The notes under the pieces: model-generated
What the model saw: only the letters and a program-made list of their open reading frames with translations
Databases searched by the model: none
What the model was told of the DNA's origin: nothing
Shown: one piece after another, positions 51,371-60,329 of the stretch
Layout of the letters: every line of letters begins with the position of its first letter
Numbering within the stretch: position 1 is the first letter of the stretch
Translations under genes and position numbers: made by a program
NCBI RefSeq assembly: GCF_042139015.1
Contig: NZ_JBHIKY010000002.1
Coordinates: forward strand, 62,001-126,000
Direction of reading: 5' to 3'
Length of the DNA: 64,000 nucleotides
Source of the DNA: JBHIKY01 sp042139015
GTDB lineage: Bacteria > Bacillota > Bacilli > Bacillales > Marinococcaceae

Positions 51371-52717
51371 CTACATAAAAGGAAGCTGAAAGTTGCCTTT
51401 ACCTTTCTTCTTTCCACTTTGCATACCTGCCATCTGCTTCATCATTTTTTTCATATCTTCGAATTGCTTTAACAGCCGGTTCACATCCTGAATTGTCGTA
51501 CCGCTTCCTTTAGCGATCCGGCGTTTACGGCTGGCATTCATGATTGACGGCGTCTGCTTTTCGTGCTTTGTCATAGAGCGCACAATTGCTTCCACTCGTC
51601 CGATTTGACTTTCATCTACCTGAACATTCTTTAATGCCTTCTTGTTAGCTCCGGGAATCATGTTGAGCAATTCATCGAGCGGTCCCATGCTGCGAACTTG
51701 CGCTAACTGTTCTAAAAAATCGTCAAAGGTGAGATCGGCTGTCCGGATTTTCTTTTCTAGTTCCTTTGCTTTTTCTTCATCCACCGTTGTCTGCGCTTTT
51801 TCAATTAAGGAAAGCACATCGCCCATGCCGAGAATCCGCGAAGCCATCCGCTCCGGATGAAAAGGCTCCAGCTGATCAATTTTTTCCCCCATCCCGGCAA
51901 ACTTAATCGGCGTATCCGTAACCGCACGTACAGAAAGTGCAGCACCGCCCCGGGTATCACCGTCGAGCTTAGTAAGAACGACGCCTGTCAGCCCGAGCTG
52001 TTCATTAAAAGTTTCTGCTACATTTACTGCATCCTGACCGGTCATCGCATCCACTACAAGCAATATTTCATCGGGATTAACCGCTTCTTTTATGCGGCTG
52101 AGCTCTCCCATTAAATCTTCATCAACATGTAGACGGCCGGCTGTATCAATCAAGACATAGTCCTGATGATCTTCCCTGGCCTGTTTAACAGCCCCTGTGG
52201 CGATGTCAACAGGGCTGACCTGGTCACCAAGTGAAAATACCGGCATTTCCAGCTGTCTGCCCAGCGTTTCCAGCTGCTTGATTGCCGCTGGACGGTAGAT
52301 GTCTGCTGCTGCCATCACCGGCTTACGGTTCTGTTTCTTACGCAGGTGATTAGCCAGCTTCGCGGTAGTAGTCGTTTTCCCAGCACCCTGCAGACCAACC
52401 ATCATGACGACGGTAGGCGGTTTTTGAGCATGGGCGATTTTGCTTTGTTCTCCACCCATTAAACTGGCAAGCTCTTCATTCACAACCTTAATTACCTGCT
52501 GGCCCGGGGTCAGGCTTTTCATCACTTCCTGACCGACTGCACGCTCTTTGACATCATTGACAAACTTTTTTACGACTTTAAAGTTTACATCAGCTTCGAG
52601 CAGAGCAAGGCGTACTTCCCGCATCATTTCCTTAACATCTTCTTCAGAAACCTTACCTCTGCCCTTCATCCTGTCAAACGTGGATTGAAGTCGTTCAGCT
52701 AATCCTTCAAAGGCCAT
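51371..52717 (-). CDS. ffh: Signal recognition particle protein Ffh
   Basis: SRP54 GTPase, 448 aa, targets nascent membrane and secreted proteins. NG motifs are GLQGAGKTTTTAKLANHLRK, DIYRPAAIKQLETLGRQ, LIDTAGRLHVDEDL and LTKLDGDTRGGAALS. The C-terminal methionine-rich M domain (FEDMKKMMKQMAGMQSGKKK) binds signal sequences and the scRNA. It overlaps ylxM by 19 bp. Confidence 0.97.
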   Translation of the reverse strand: MAFEGLAERLQSTFDRMKGRGKVSEEDVKEMMREVRLALLEADVNFKVVKKFVNDVKERAVGQEVMKSLTPGQQVIKVVNEELASLMGGEQSKIAHAQKPPTVVMMVGLQGAGKTTTTAKLANHLRKKQNRKPVMAAADIYRPAAIKQLETLGRQLEMPVFSLGDQVSPVDIATGAVKQAREDHQDYVLIDTAGRLHVDEDLMGELSRIKEAVNPDEILLVVDAMTGQDAVNVAETFNEQLGLTGVVLTKLDGDTRGGAALSVRAVTDTPIKFAGMGEKIDQLEPFHPERMASRILGMGDVLSLIEKAQTTVDEEKAKELEKKIRTADLTFDDFLEQLAQVRSMGPLDELLNMIPGANKKALKNVQVDESQIGRVEAIVRSMTKHEKQTPSIMNASRKRRIAKGSGTTIQDVNRLLKQFEDMKKMMKQMAGMQSGKKKGKGNFQLPFM

Positions 52718-53067
52718 TCTATTGTTCCCTCCTCCTCAAGTTTTTCGAGTGCTTCAATTGTTTCGATTATGCTGTGGGAAGGAGTAGTCCCGCCGTTTTC
52801 GAGATTCTGCCTTAATATTTGGTATAAGGATACCCGCTCTTTATACTTTCGGTAAAGACCTAGTTTTTCCTCGTATTCCTCAAGCATTGCTTCTGTACGT
52901 TTTATGTTATCGTAAATCGCCTGTCGGCTCACATGAAATTCTTCAGAAATTTCCCCTAATGAATAGTCATCGAGAAAATAAAGCTCCAGATATTTCTGCT
53001 GCTTTTCTGTTAACAAGGGCTGATAAAAATCGAATAAAGCGTTCATGCGAACGGTCTTATCGAGCAT
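52699..53067 (-). CDS. ylxM: YlxM helix-turn-helix protein, SRP-associated
   Basis: The 122-aa putative DNA-binding protein has a sigma-70 region-4-like helix-turn-helix in YSLGEISEEFHVSRQAIYDN. The N-terminus reads LFDFYQPLLTEKQQKYLELY. YlxM homologues are encoded before ffh in most Firmicutes and have been reported to affect the SRP pathway. It heads the operon here, with a near-consensus promoter upstream. Overlap with ffh implies coupled translation. Confidence 0.93.
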   Translation of the reverse strand: MLDKTVRMNALFDFYQPLLTEKQQKYLELYFLDDYSLGEISEEFHVSRQAIYDNIKRTEAMLEEYEEKLGLYRKYKERVSLYQILRQNLENGGTTPSHSIIETIEALEKLEEEGTIEWPLKD

Positions 53068-53112
53068 GTTTGATCCCCTTTAATGTTAAGTCAAATCCCT
53101 TTACAAAGGAAA

Positions 53113-53141
53113 ATAATACAGGAAGACCTCTGCTCTGTCAA
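53113..53141 (-). promoter_or_regulatory. Near-consensus sigma-A promoter for ylxM-ffh
   Basis: On the minus strand TTGACA is followed after exactly 17 bp by TATTAT, about 45 bp upstream of the ylxM ATG. It is the best promoter match in the window and probably drives ylxM-ffh and possibly the rpsP cluster beyond. Confidence 0.8.
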
Positions 53142-53173
53142 GTTTAAATCTTAACGCAGCCCATCTGTTACGA

Positions 53174-54214
53174 TTAAAATCGTTTTTCTGCTTCTTCCGG
53201 GTCTTCCATTTCCTTTTGCTCCTCTTCACTTTGTTCAACTATTTCTTTGAATAAACCATACACAAACTGCTCAGCTTCAAACTCCTGGAGATCATCAAGG
53301 CTCTCTCCGAGTCCGACCAGCTTCACCGGTATGTCCAGTTCATTGCGGATAGCGAGAACGATTCCGCCTTTAGCAGTGCCGTCAAGCTTTGTAAGGACGA
53401 TCCCGCTGACATCGGTAGCGTCACCGAAAGTTTTAGCCTGGTTCATTGCATTTTGGCCTGTAGTCGCGTCTAAAACCAGCAGTACTTCGTGCGGTGCTCC
53501 GGGAATTTCACGGCTTATTACCCGTTTTACTTTTTCAAGCTCCTGCATAAGATTTACTTTATTTTGGAGTCTGCCTGCGGTGTCGCACAGAAGAATATCC
53601 GCCTGCTTTCTGCGTGCGGACTGAATCGCATCAAACATAACAGCGGCTGGATCCGACCCTGCCTGCTGCTTTACAACGTCGGCTCCCACGCGATCTCCCC
53701 ATACTTCAAGCTGCTCAATCGCCCCTGCTCGAAATGTGTCGCCCGCAGCCATTACCACCTTTTTTCCTTCCAGGATAAACTTATTAGCTACCTTGCCTAT
53801 TGTCGTAGTTTTTCCGACGCCGTTCACCCCTACAAACAGGATCACGGTCATCGCGTCCTCCTGCATGTTTAAGCTGTTATCCTCTCCGGATTTGTCGAGT
53901 TTTTCAGCAAGTTTTTCGCTGATGACCGGTGCGATATCCTTTGAATTCTTAACGTTTCTGAGGCGGGCTTCTTCTTTTAATTCATCGACAAGCTCCATGA
54001 CAGTCGTAAATCCAACATCTGCGCTGATCAATATTTCTTCTAGTTCTTCAAAGAATTCTTCATCGATAGTACGGTACTGGGCAAATAACTCATTCATGCT
54101 GGCAGAAAAAGACGTTCTTGTTTTTGTAAGACCATCTTTAAACTTTTCAGTCACACTATCTGTCTGAGTAGAAATTCTATCTTTCAGTTTTTTAAAAAAG
54201 CTCACGTGAGCCAC
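53174..54214 (-). CDS. ftsY: Signal recognition particle receptor FtsY
   Basis: SRP receptor GTPase, 346 aa. The short N-terminal region lacks the long acidic A domain of enteric FtsY, as in Bacillus. NG motifs are VGVNGVGKTTTIGKVANKFI, AGDTFRAGAIEQLEVWGDRV, LLCDTAGRLQNKVNLMQEL and VLTKLDGTAKGGIVLAIR. The C-terminus is acidic (EEEQKEMEDPEEAEK). It lies 20 bp after smc, and its partner ffh is two genes further on. Confidence 0.97.
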   Translation of the reverse strand: MAHVSFFKKLKDRISTQTDSVTEKFKDGLTKTRTSFSASMNELFAQYRTIDEEFFEELEEILISADVGFTTVMELVDELKEEARLRNVKNSKDIAPVISEKLAEKLDKSGEDNSLNMQEDAMTVILFVGVNGVGKTTTIGKVANKFILEGKKVVMAAGDTFRAGAIEQLEVWGDRVGADVVKQQAGSDPAAVMFDAIQSARRKQADILLCDTAGRLQNKVNLMQELEKVKRVISREIPGAPHEVLLVLDATTGQNAMNQAKTFGDATDVSGIVLTKLDGTAKGGIVLAIRNELDIPVKLVGLGESLDDLQEFEAEQFVYGLFKEIVEQSEEEQKEMEDPEEAEKRF

Positions 54215-54234
54215 TCCTATTCTCTTATTCTATC

Positions 54235-57200
54235 CTATACTTCTATCAGTTCTTCTGTTTCTTCGAGACGCACAGAAACCATTTTTGATACACCAGACTC
54301 CTCCATCGTGATCCCATAAAGTACATCGGCCTCTTCCATGGTGGCCTTGCGGTGGCTGATGACAATAAACTGCGTGTCTTCGCTGAATGTCCGGAGATAA
54401 CGTGCAAAACGTGCGACATTTGCTTCATCAAGTGCTGCTTCAACTTCATCAAGGACACAGAATGGGACCGGCTTCACTTTAACGATGGAAAACAAAAGAG
54501 CAATCGCAGTCAGTGCTTTTTCTCCACCGGAAAGGAGCGTCAAATGCTGACGTTTCTTTCCTGGAGGTCTTGCATGTATGTCTACACCAGTTTCAAGAAG
54601 ATTATCCGGAGTAGTTAAATGAAGATCTGCTTCTCCTCCCCCGAATAAATCGGTGAAGGTTTCCTGAAAATGGGAACGTATGTTTGCAAAAGTCTCCGAG
54701 AAACGCTTTTCTACTTCGCTGTCCATTTCTTTCATCACAGCATCGAGCGACTGCCGCGCTTCGAGCAGATCTTCACGTTGACCTGATAGAAACGTTACCC
54801 TCTCTGAGATCCGGTCAAATTCATCAATTGCTCCAATGTTCACACTGCCCAATTCTTCAATATCCATTTTTAAGAGTTTTATCTTTCTAGCTGCTTCTTC
54901 AGGCTCTGCCGCCAGAACATACTCAGTCTGCGCCCGCTCATACGTGAGTTCATAGGTTTCCTGGAGCTTAGCGAGCTTCGTATCCAGCTCAACATCAAGC
55001 CGGTTCAAAGTAAGCTGTTGTTCATGAAGCCTGCGGGCAGAATCCTCTTTTCGCTGCTGAAGCTGTCTTATCCAGCCATCCAATCGCTCAGACTCATCCG
55101 ATTCCTTTCGTCTCTGTTCGCGTAGTTTTTCCATTTTGTTCGTAATTTCAGTCTTTTGATGAGAAAGCTCGGTTAAATCTACCGCTTTCTTTTCAGAAGA
55201 ATTCATCACATCGAGCTGTTCTTCAAGAATATTGAGCTCCTGCTCCAGTTTTGAGACCGCGTCTTCATATTCATCAAGCTCAAGCCGAAGCCGCTTGCAG
55301 CCCGCTTTTTCATGCTGTTCCGTTTCCTTCGCCGCAGCCAGTGCGAGATTGGTTTCGGTGTGTTTCGATTGTAAATCCTCAAGTATCCCGCTGCGGTTTT
55401 TTTCTTGTTGTTCTAAGGATTGAATCGACTTATTAATTCGTTCAAGCTTTTCTGCGACTGTTTGTTTATTTTCAGCAAGGACGTTTTTTCTATTAGTTAA
55501 ACGTTCGAGCTCCTCCTGAAGGGAGACAGCTTCTTTATCATAGAGAGACAAGCGGGAATTAGCCCGGTCAAGCTCTGCGCGGGAGTCCCGCAGCATTTCT
55601 TTCAACGAATCGAGTGAACTTCTCGCATTTTCTCCGTCTGCCCGGCACTTCTCAAGCTCTTTTCCACAATTATTCCGTTTTTCTTTCGCGGTGGCAACGT
55701 CCTTTTCGAGCTGGCGGGTCTTTTCGTTCATCTTTTCCAGCTTTTGTTTCCATTCTTCTAATTCCCCCTGACGCCCCAGCAGCTGGTTGTTGGATTGGCG
55801 TGCAGCTCCTCCACTCATAGAGCCGCCCGGGTTGATCACGTCCCCTTCAATAGTAACAATCCGCACACGGTAACCTGCGGCTCTGGCGATTTTGTTCGCT
55901 GCATCAAGGTTTGCTGCAATGACAATCTGGCCAAGCAGATTATCGACAATGTGCTTGAACTCTTCAGCCACTTCAATGGCTTCGGATGCAACTGACACAT
56001 ACCCTTCCGCGTTTTCTACTATTTTTCTGAGCGACGGTGTCAGGGAGCGCTTCTTTATCACTTCCGCAGGAAGAAAGGTGGCTCTGCCTTTGCGGCGGGA
56101 TTTTAAGTACTGAATGGCCTGCCTCGCATCCTTTTCTGTTTTTGTGATTACGTGCTGCAAAGCACCACCTAAGGCTGTTTCAATCGCCGTCACGTACTTT
56201 TTGGGCACATCTATCAGTTCTGCAACAGCACCAACAATTCCTGAAAGTGTATGATCACGGGCTTTCAATACTTCTTTTACTCCGGTATAAAAACCTGAGT
56301 AATCTGCTTCCATTTCTTCAAGCATTTGTATGCGGGACTTTGCCTGGTCAAGGTGCCGAAAAGCTTCATACAGCTTCGTTTCCTGTTGATCAGCTGAGCT
56401 GGACAACTGCTTATATTCATTTTGCAGCTGCGCATGCTTGTCTAGAAGGCTTTGCAGTTCAGTAGCTGCTCTCTCTTTTTTACTTTCTTTATCGAGAGCG
56501 GTTTTTTCAGCGCTCACTCTCGCTTCCAGATAGCCTTCATTTTCACTTTCAAGCTTCGCAGATTTTCGTTTCATATTTTCAATCTGCTCAGTAAGAGACC
56601 TTTCTTCATTTCGAATAGCTGCCTGTTCGTTCAAACGTTCAATGTACTCACTTTTTTGCGACTCAATATCGTCATGCCGGCTTTGTTTATTTACTTCTAT
56701 TTTTTTATCAAGATCTGCCAGCTTATTTTTAAGTTCCTTCACCTGCTTCTGTTTATTCAACAGACGCTTTTCCTGCTGTGCCAATTCTTTTGAAATCTGC
56801 TGCTGCTTTTGCTGCTGTTCATAATGCCGTTTTTCCCAGTCAGCTTTTTTCTCTTCGGCATTTTTTCCTTTTTCAGCAAGCAAAAGACGTCTGCCTTCTT
56901 CCTTTTCCATTTGCTCACTCGTATGCAGAAGCCTCTCCTGCAGGGCCGCGATGTCTTCATCAGTCGCTTCTGCGTTATTTCGGACCCGTACGAGCTTCTG
57001 TTCCTCCGTGTCAATTTCAGCAGTCTGCGCTTCTATTTTCCTTTCAAGCTGTTCTGTTTCCGACTCGAGGGAGGACCATTTCTCATGCCTGTCTGTGATT
57101 TCATAAACTGTGAGAGAAATATCTGTTTCAGCTAGTTCTTCTTTTTTGGTTAAAAATTCCTTCGCCATGGAGGCCTGCATACGAAGAGGCTCGACCTGGC

Positions 57201-57798
57201 TTTCTAGCTCGAATAAAATATCCTCTACGCGATGGAGGTTGTCCTCCGTTTCTGTTAATTTTTTTTCTGCCTGGTGTTTCCGTTGTTTATACTTCAACAC
57301 ACCAGCAGCTTCTTCAAAAATAGCCCTGCGTTCCTCCGGCTTGCTCGATAACACTTCTTCTACACGGCCTTGTCCAATAATAGAGAAAGCTTCCTTGCCC
57401 AGTCCTGAATCCATGAACAGCTCCACAATATCTTTTCTCCTGCAGAGCTGGCGGTTCAGCAGATACTCGCTGTCCCCCGACCGGTAGAGACGGCGCGTGA
57501 CGCAAATTTCGCTGAAACCAAAACGTACGTCATCTTCTTCGTTATCTAATACGAGGGTCACTTCGGCAAGGTTCAGTGCCCTTCGCGTATCACTGCCTGC
57601 AAAAATTACATCTTCCATCTTTGCCCCTCTGAGAGAGCGGGCTGACTGTTCACCTAGAACCCAGCGGATGCTGTCCGAAATATTACTTTTTCCACTTCCG
57701 TTCGGTCCAACAACCGCAGTCACTCCTGGTACAAATTCTATATTCATTTCATCTGCAAAAGATTTAAATCCTTTTACTTCAATTCGTTTGAGGAACAA
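54235..57798 (-). CDS. smc: Chromosome segregation protein Smc
   Basis: The 1187-aa condensin ATPase has Walker A in VVGPNGSGKSNISDSIRWVL (near residue 31). Two long coiled coils flank the hinge (about residues 515-650, with the glycine-rich VINPGGSMSGGAARQSNNQL). The C-terminal head has LLSGGEKALTAIALLFSIV (signature) and CVLDEVEAALDEANVARFAR (Walker B). Length is normal. It is preceded by rnc and followed by ftsY, the conserved rnc-smc-ftsY order. Confidence 0.98.
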   Translation of the reverse strand: MFLKRIEVKGFKSFADEMNIEFVPGVTAVVGPNGSGKSNISDSIRWVLGEQSARSLRGAKMEDVIFAGSDTRRALNLAEVTLVLDNEEDDVRFGFSEICVTRRLYRSGDSEYLLNRQLCRRKDIVELFMDSGLGKEAFSIIGQGRVEEVLSSKPEERRAIFEEAAGVLKYKQRKHQAEKKLTETEDNLHRVEDILFELESQVEPLRMQASMAKEFLTKKEELAETDISLTVYEITDRHEKWSSLESETEQLERKIEAQTAEIDTEEQKLVRVRNNAEATDEDIAALQERLLHTSEQMEKEEGRRLLLAEKGKNAEEKKADWEKRHYEQQQKQQQISKELAQQEKRLLNKQKQVKELKNKLADLDKKIEVNKQSRHDDIESQKSEYIERLNEQAAIRNEERSLTEQIENMKRKSAKLESENEGYLEARVSAEKTALDKESKKERAATELQSLLDKHAQLQNEYKQLSSSADQQETKLYEAFRHLDQAKSRIQMLEEMEADYSGFYTGVKEVLKARDHTLSGIVGAVAELIDVPKKYVTAIETALGGALQHVITKTEKDARQAIQYLKSRRKGRATFLPAEVIKKRSLTPSLRKIVENAEGYVSVASEAIEVAEEFKHIVDNLLGQIVIAANLDAANKIARAAGYRVRIVTIEGDVINPGGSMSGGAARQSNNQLLGRQGELEEWKQKLEKMNEKTRQLEKDVATAKEKRNNCGKELEKCRADGENARSSLDSLKEMLRDSRAELDRANSRLSLYDKEAVSLQEELERLTNRKNVLAENKQTVAEKLERINKSIQSLEQQEKNRSGILEDLQSKHTETNLALAAAKETEQHEKAGCKRLRLELDEYEDAVSKLEQELNILEEQLDVMNSSEKKAVDLTELSHQKTEITNKMEKLREQRRKESDESERLDGWIRQLQQRKEDSARRLHEQQLTLNRLDVELDTKLAKLQETYELTYERAQTEYVLAAEPEEAARKIKLLKMDIEELGSVNIGAIDEFDRISERVTFLSGQREDLLEARQSLDAVMKEMDSEVEKRFSETFANIRSHFQETFTDLFGGGEADLHLTTPDNLLETGVDIHARPPGKKRQHLTLLSGGEKALTAIALLFSIVKVKPVPFCVLDEVEAALDEANVARFARYLRTFSEDTQFIVISHRKATMEEADVLYGITMEESGVSKMVSVRLEETEELIEV

Positions 57799-57921
57799 GA
57801 GTGTTTCCTCCTCTTTTATAATTCCATAGCTAGAGTCTGTAAGGCTCCACTTATTTTATCACAATCAGACTGTCGGAAGAAGGGGAACTGTGCCGCTGCC
57901 GGACGGACAATCGAAATTTAT

Positions 57922-57950
57922 TTGTAAAAATTGCTTTCAGCCCCTACAAT
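57922..57950 (+). promoter_or_regulatory. Candidate sigma-A promoter for the DUF1128 gene
   Basis: TTGTAA and TACAAT are separated by exactly 17 bp, about 30 bp upstream of the small plus-strand gene. It is the only clear plus-strand promoter I found. Confidence 0.65.
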
Positions 57951-57979
57951 AGAATTATCAAACGCAGTGGAGGGTCCCC

Positions 57980-58201
57980 ATGAATTTAGAAGAGAAGTCC
58001 AGTGAAAATTTAGCTTATATGATAGATGAAATTAAAACAAAGCTGCAGGTAGTTAATGGTGCTGCACTGAAAGCTGAGAATTTTGACATGGATCGATATG
58101 ATGACGTCAAGGATTTGTATGAGATGGTTGATAGCAAACAACAATTCAGTGTCAGCGAATTGGATGCAATCGTATCTGAACTCGGCGGTTTAATGAAATA
58201 A
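57980..58201 (+). CDS. DUF1128 family small protein (YfkK-like)
   Basis: The 73-aa acidic protein has three predicted helices: NLEEKSSENLAYMIDEIKTK, then LQVVNGAALKAENFDMDRYD, then a segment ending SVSELDAIVSELGGLMK. It resembles the DUF1128 family exemplified by YfkK of B. subtilis; no function is known. GGAGGG precedes the ATG. It is the only gene on the plus strand, inserted between rnc and smc, which are normally adjacent. It has its own promoter and shares a terminator with rnc. Confidence 0.85.
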   Translation: MNLEEKSSENLAYMIDEIKTKLQVVNGAALKAENFDMDRYDDVKDLYEMVDSKQQFSVSELDAIVSELGGLMK

Positions 58202-58297
58202 ATATGATTTTGCAGCTGTTTTAAGAAAATTTTCATCGTGCTGCCATATCCAGACCGCTGGTACATGACTCCAAATATAAACATATAAAACAACCAA

Positions 58298-58324
58298 GAC
58301 CACGCAGAAGAATTCTGCGTGGTC
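58298..58324. terminator. Shared bidirectional terminator between the DUF1128 gene and rnc
   Basis: GACCACGCAGAA and TTCTGCGTGGTC form a perfect 12-bp stem with a 3-base loop. It lies directly beyond the rnc stop on the minus strand (followed by TTGGTTGTTTT) and about 100 bp beyond the plus-strand gene. Confidence 0.8.
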
Positions 58325-59131
58325 TCATTTACGTCCTTTTTTGGATGCAGTATCAGCCGGTTCAAGCCGCGACAATGCCTGCTGGGCTGCATGCTGCTCT
58401 GCCTCTTTTTTCGAACGGCCGCTTCCAGTGCCGATAATTTCCTCATTCAGATACACAACAGCTACAAATATTCTGCTGTGCGCAGGTCCTTTCTCATCCT
58501 GGATCTGATAATGAATCTGTCCAAGATTGTCCCGTTGAATATGCTCCTGAAGCTGACTTTTAAAATCCATCATATGCGAAAAAGCACCGTCATCAATCTT
58601 AGGGTAGATCGTCTGTGCTAGAAAATGGTATACAGCCTCAAGCCCCTGATCAAGATAAAGGGCTCCGACAAAAGCTTCATATACATCTGCGAGAAGTGCC
58701 GGCCGGTTCCGCCCTCCTGTCAGCTCTTCACCTTTCCCCAGCAGAACGAGCGAGCCAAAATGAAGCTCCTCTGCAAGGTTAGCGAGCGATGCTTCACATA
58801 CAATTGCGGCGCGAAGCTTTGTCATATCGCCTTCACTCATGGTGGAAAATCGCTTAAATAGATGCTGCGAGACAGCAAGCTCTAGAACTGCATCACCTAA
58901 GAATTCCAGCCGTTCGTTATCATGTACCGAGCGGATGCGATGCTCATTCACATAGGATGAATGGGTGAAAGCCTGAATCAAAAGCTTTTCATTCGTAAAT
59001 GAAAGCGATAACTGAGATATTGCCTGCTGGAGCTTTTGGCGTTCAGCTTCCGTAACAATCAGTCTATTCCTTCCTCTTTTTCCGCGCGGAGCCTGATATT
59101 TATTTTGATTTCTGCGTGAATCCTGTGACAT
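58325..59131 (-). CDS. rnc: Ribonuclease III
   Basis: Double-strand RNA endonuclease of 268 aa. The catalytic signature is NERLEFLGDAVLELAVSQHL, with later acidic residues in RPALLADVYEAFVGALYLDQ. The C-terminal dsRNA-binding domain shows FKSQLQEHIQRDNLGQIHYQ and GTGSGRSKKEAEQHAAQQAL. It processes rRNA and the scRNA. The ATG giving MSQDSRRNQN follows GGGGG; ten upstream codons are rejected. Confidence 0.96.
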   Translation of the reverse strand: MSQDSRRNQNKYQAPRGKRGRNRLIVTEAERQKLQQAISQLSLSFTNEKLLIQAFTHSSYVNEHRIRSVHDNERLEFLGDAVLELAVSQHLFKRFSTMSEGDMTKLRAAIVCEASLANLAEELHFGSLVLLGKGEELTGGRNRPALLADVYEAFVGALYLDQGLEAVYHFLAQTIYPKIDDGAFSHMMDFKSQLQEHIQRDNLGQIHYQIQDEKGPAHSRIFVAVVYLNEEIIGTGSGRSKKEAEQHAAQQALSRLEPADTASKKGRK

Positions 59132-59170
59132 TGATAAACCCCCGTTTCCCTGTAAAACCAAGCTTTAAGC

Positions 59171-59205
59171 AAAACCAAGCCCCATTAATTTCAAATGGGA
59201 CTTGG
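59171..59205 (-). terminator. Terminator after acpP
   Basis: CCAAGTCCCATT and AATGGGGCTTGG pair on the minus strand with a short loop, followed by TTTTGCTT. It lies about 20 bp beyond the acpP stop and should end the fapR-plsX-fabD-fabG-acpP transcript before rnc. Confidence 0.8.
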
Positions 59206-59223
59206 CAGTTACAAACGGATGTA

Positions 59224-59460
59224 TTATTGCTGGGCCTCTATGTAATTAACAACATCAGCCACAGTAACAATCTTTTCAGCTTCTTCATCTGAAATTTCGA
59301 GATCAAATTCATCTTCTAATTCCATGACAAGCTCCACCACGTCTAAAGAATCTGCACCTAGGTCATCTTTAAAAGTAGCTTCAAGCTTTACCTCAGATTC
59401 TTCTACACCAAGGCGTTCAACCACAATTTTCTGGACACGCTCAAGTACGTTTTCTGCCAT
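59224..59460 (-). CDS. acpP: Acyl carrier protein
   Basis: Acidic 78-aa carrier of growing acyl chains. The phosphopantetheine Ser38 is in DLGADSLDVVELVMELEDEF. The C-terminal helix reads EEAEKIVTVADVVNYIEAQQ. Of two ATGs, the second was taken because AGGAGGTGA is seven bases away. The first would sit directly on the ribosome-binding site. It ends the fapR regulon cluster. Confidence 0.97.
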   Translation of the reverse strand: MAENVLERVQKIVVERLGVEESEVKLEATFKDDLGADSLDVVELVMELEDEFDLEISDEEAEKIVTVADVVNYIEAQQ

Positions 59461-59585
59461 TTCCATTCACCTCCTTAAAAGGATGATTTTCCGAGCTTCC
59501 GATTTCCTAATAGCCATTATAGAAGATGTCACAACAAAATGCTATAGGTAAAGCGAATGCGTTCTGAAAATAACCAGGCTGCTTC

Positions 59586-60329
59586 TTAAGGCATTGCCAT
59601 GCCGCCGTCGACATGCAGTGTCTGGCCTGTAATATAAGAAGCATCCTCTGACGCAAGAAATCTGACAACCCTTGCAACTTCTTCAGGACTGCCGAGTTTT
59701 CCTAATGGAATTTGACCTAAAATACCAGCTCTCGCTTCTTCCCCTAATTCCTCTGTCATGTCAGTGGCAATAAATCCGGGGGCGACTGCATTCACATGAA
59801 TGTTTCTCGATGCAAATTCCCTGGCAAGTGTCTTTGTCAATCCAATAACGCCTGCTTTTGCAGCTGTATAATTAGCTTGTCCCGCGTTCCCTAACACAGC
59901 TACTACAGAAGCAATATTTATAATCTTTCCAGAGCGCTGCTTCATCATTGGACGCGCTGCTGTCTTTGCACACTGGAATACACCTTTTAAATTCGTATCC
60001 ATCACAGCGTCCCAATCTTCTTCTTTTAAGCGCATTATCAGGTTATCTCTAGTGATGCCGGCATTATTGATGAGGATGTCTATTTGGCCGAACGTCGAGG
60101 TTACTTCTTTTATCATTGCTTTTACATCTGCTTCATCTGCTACGTCTGCCTGCACTGCGAACGCTTTAACGCCGTATTTCTTACAGGCTTCAACTACCTC
60201 TTCGGCTTTGGCATGGCTGCCAGCATAGTTGACAGCCACATTAGCCCCATGCTTTGCCAATTCAAGGGCGATAGCCCGCCCGATGCCTCTGGATGCTCCT
60301 GTAACGAGTGCTGCTTTTTCTTCTAACAA
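59586..60329 (-). CDS. fabG: 3-oxoacyl-[ACP] reductase FabG
   Basis: Short-chain dehydrogenase, 247 aa, reduces beta-ketoacyl-ACP with NADPH. The cofactor motif is ALVTGASRGIGRAIALELAK. NAG is in ILINNAGITRDNLIMRL. The catalytic Ser-Tyr-Lys set spans IINIASVVAVLGNAGQANYT then AAKAGVIGL. It directly follows fabD with no gap. Confidence 0.97.
   Translation of the reverse strand: MLEEKAALVTGASRGIGRAIALELAKHGANVAVNYAGSHAKAEEVVEACKKYGVKAFAVQADVADEADVKAMIKEVTSTFGQIDILINNAGITRDNLIMRLKEEDWDAVMDTNLKGVFQCAKTAARPMMKQRSGKIINIASVVAVLGNAGQANYTAAKAGVIGLTKTLAREFASRNIHVNAVAPGFIATDMTEELGEEARAGILGQIPLGKLGSPEEVARVVRFLASEDASYITGQTLHVDGGMAMP

Noticed and set aside
59461..59585. TATAAT ahead of acpP as an independent promoter
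   Set aside because: TATAAT is present, but no acceptable -35 lies 16-18 bp upstream.
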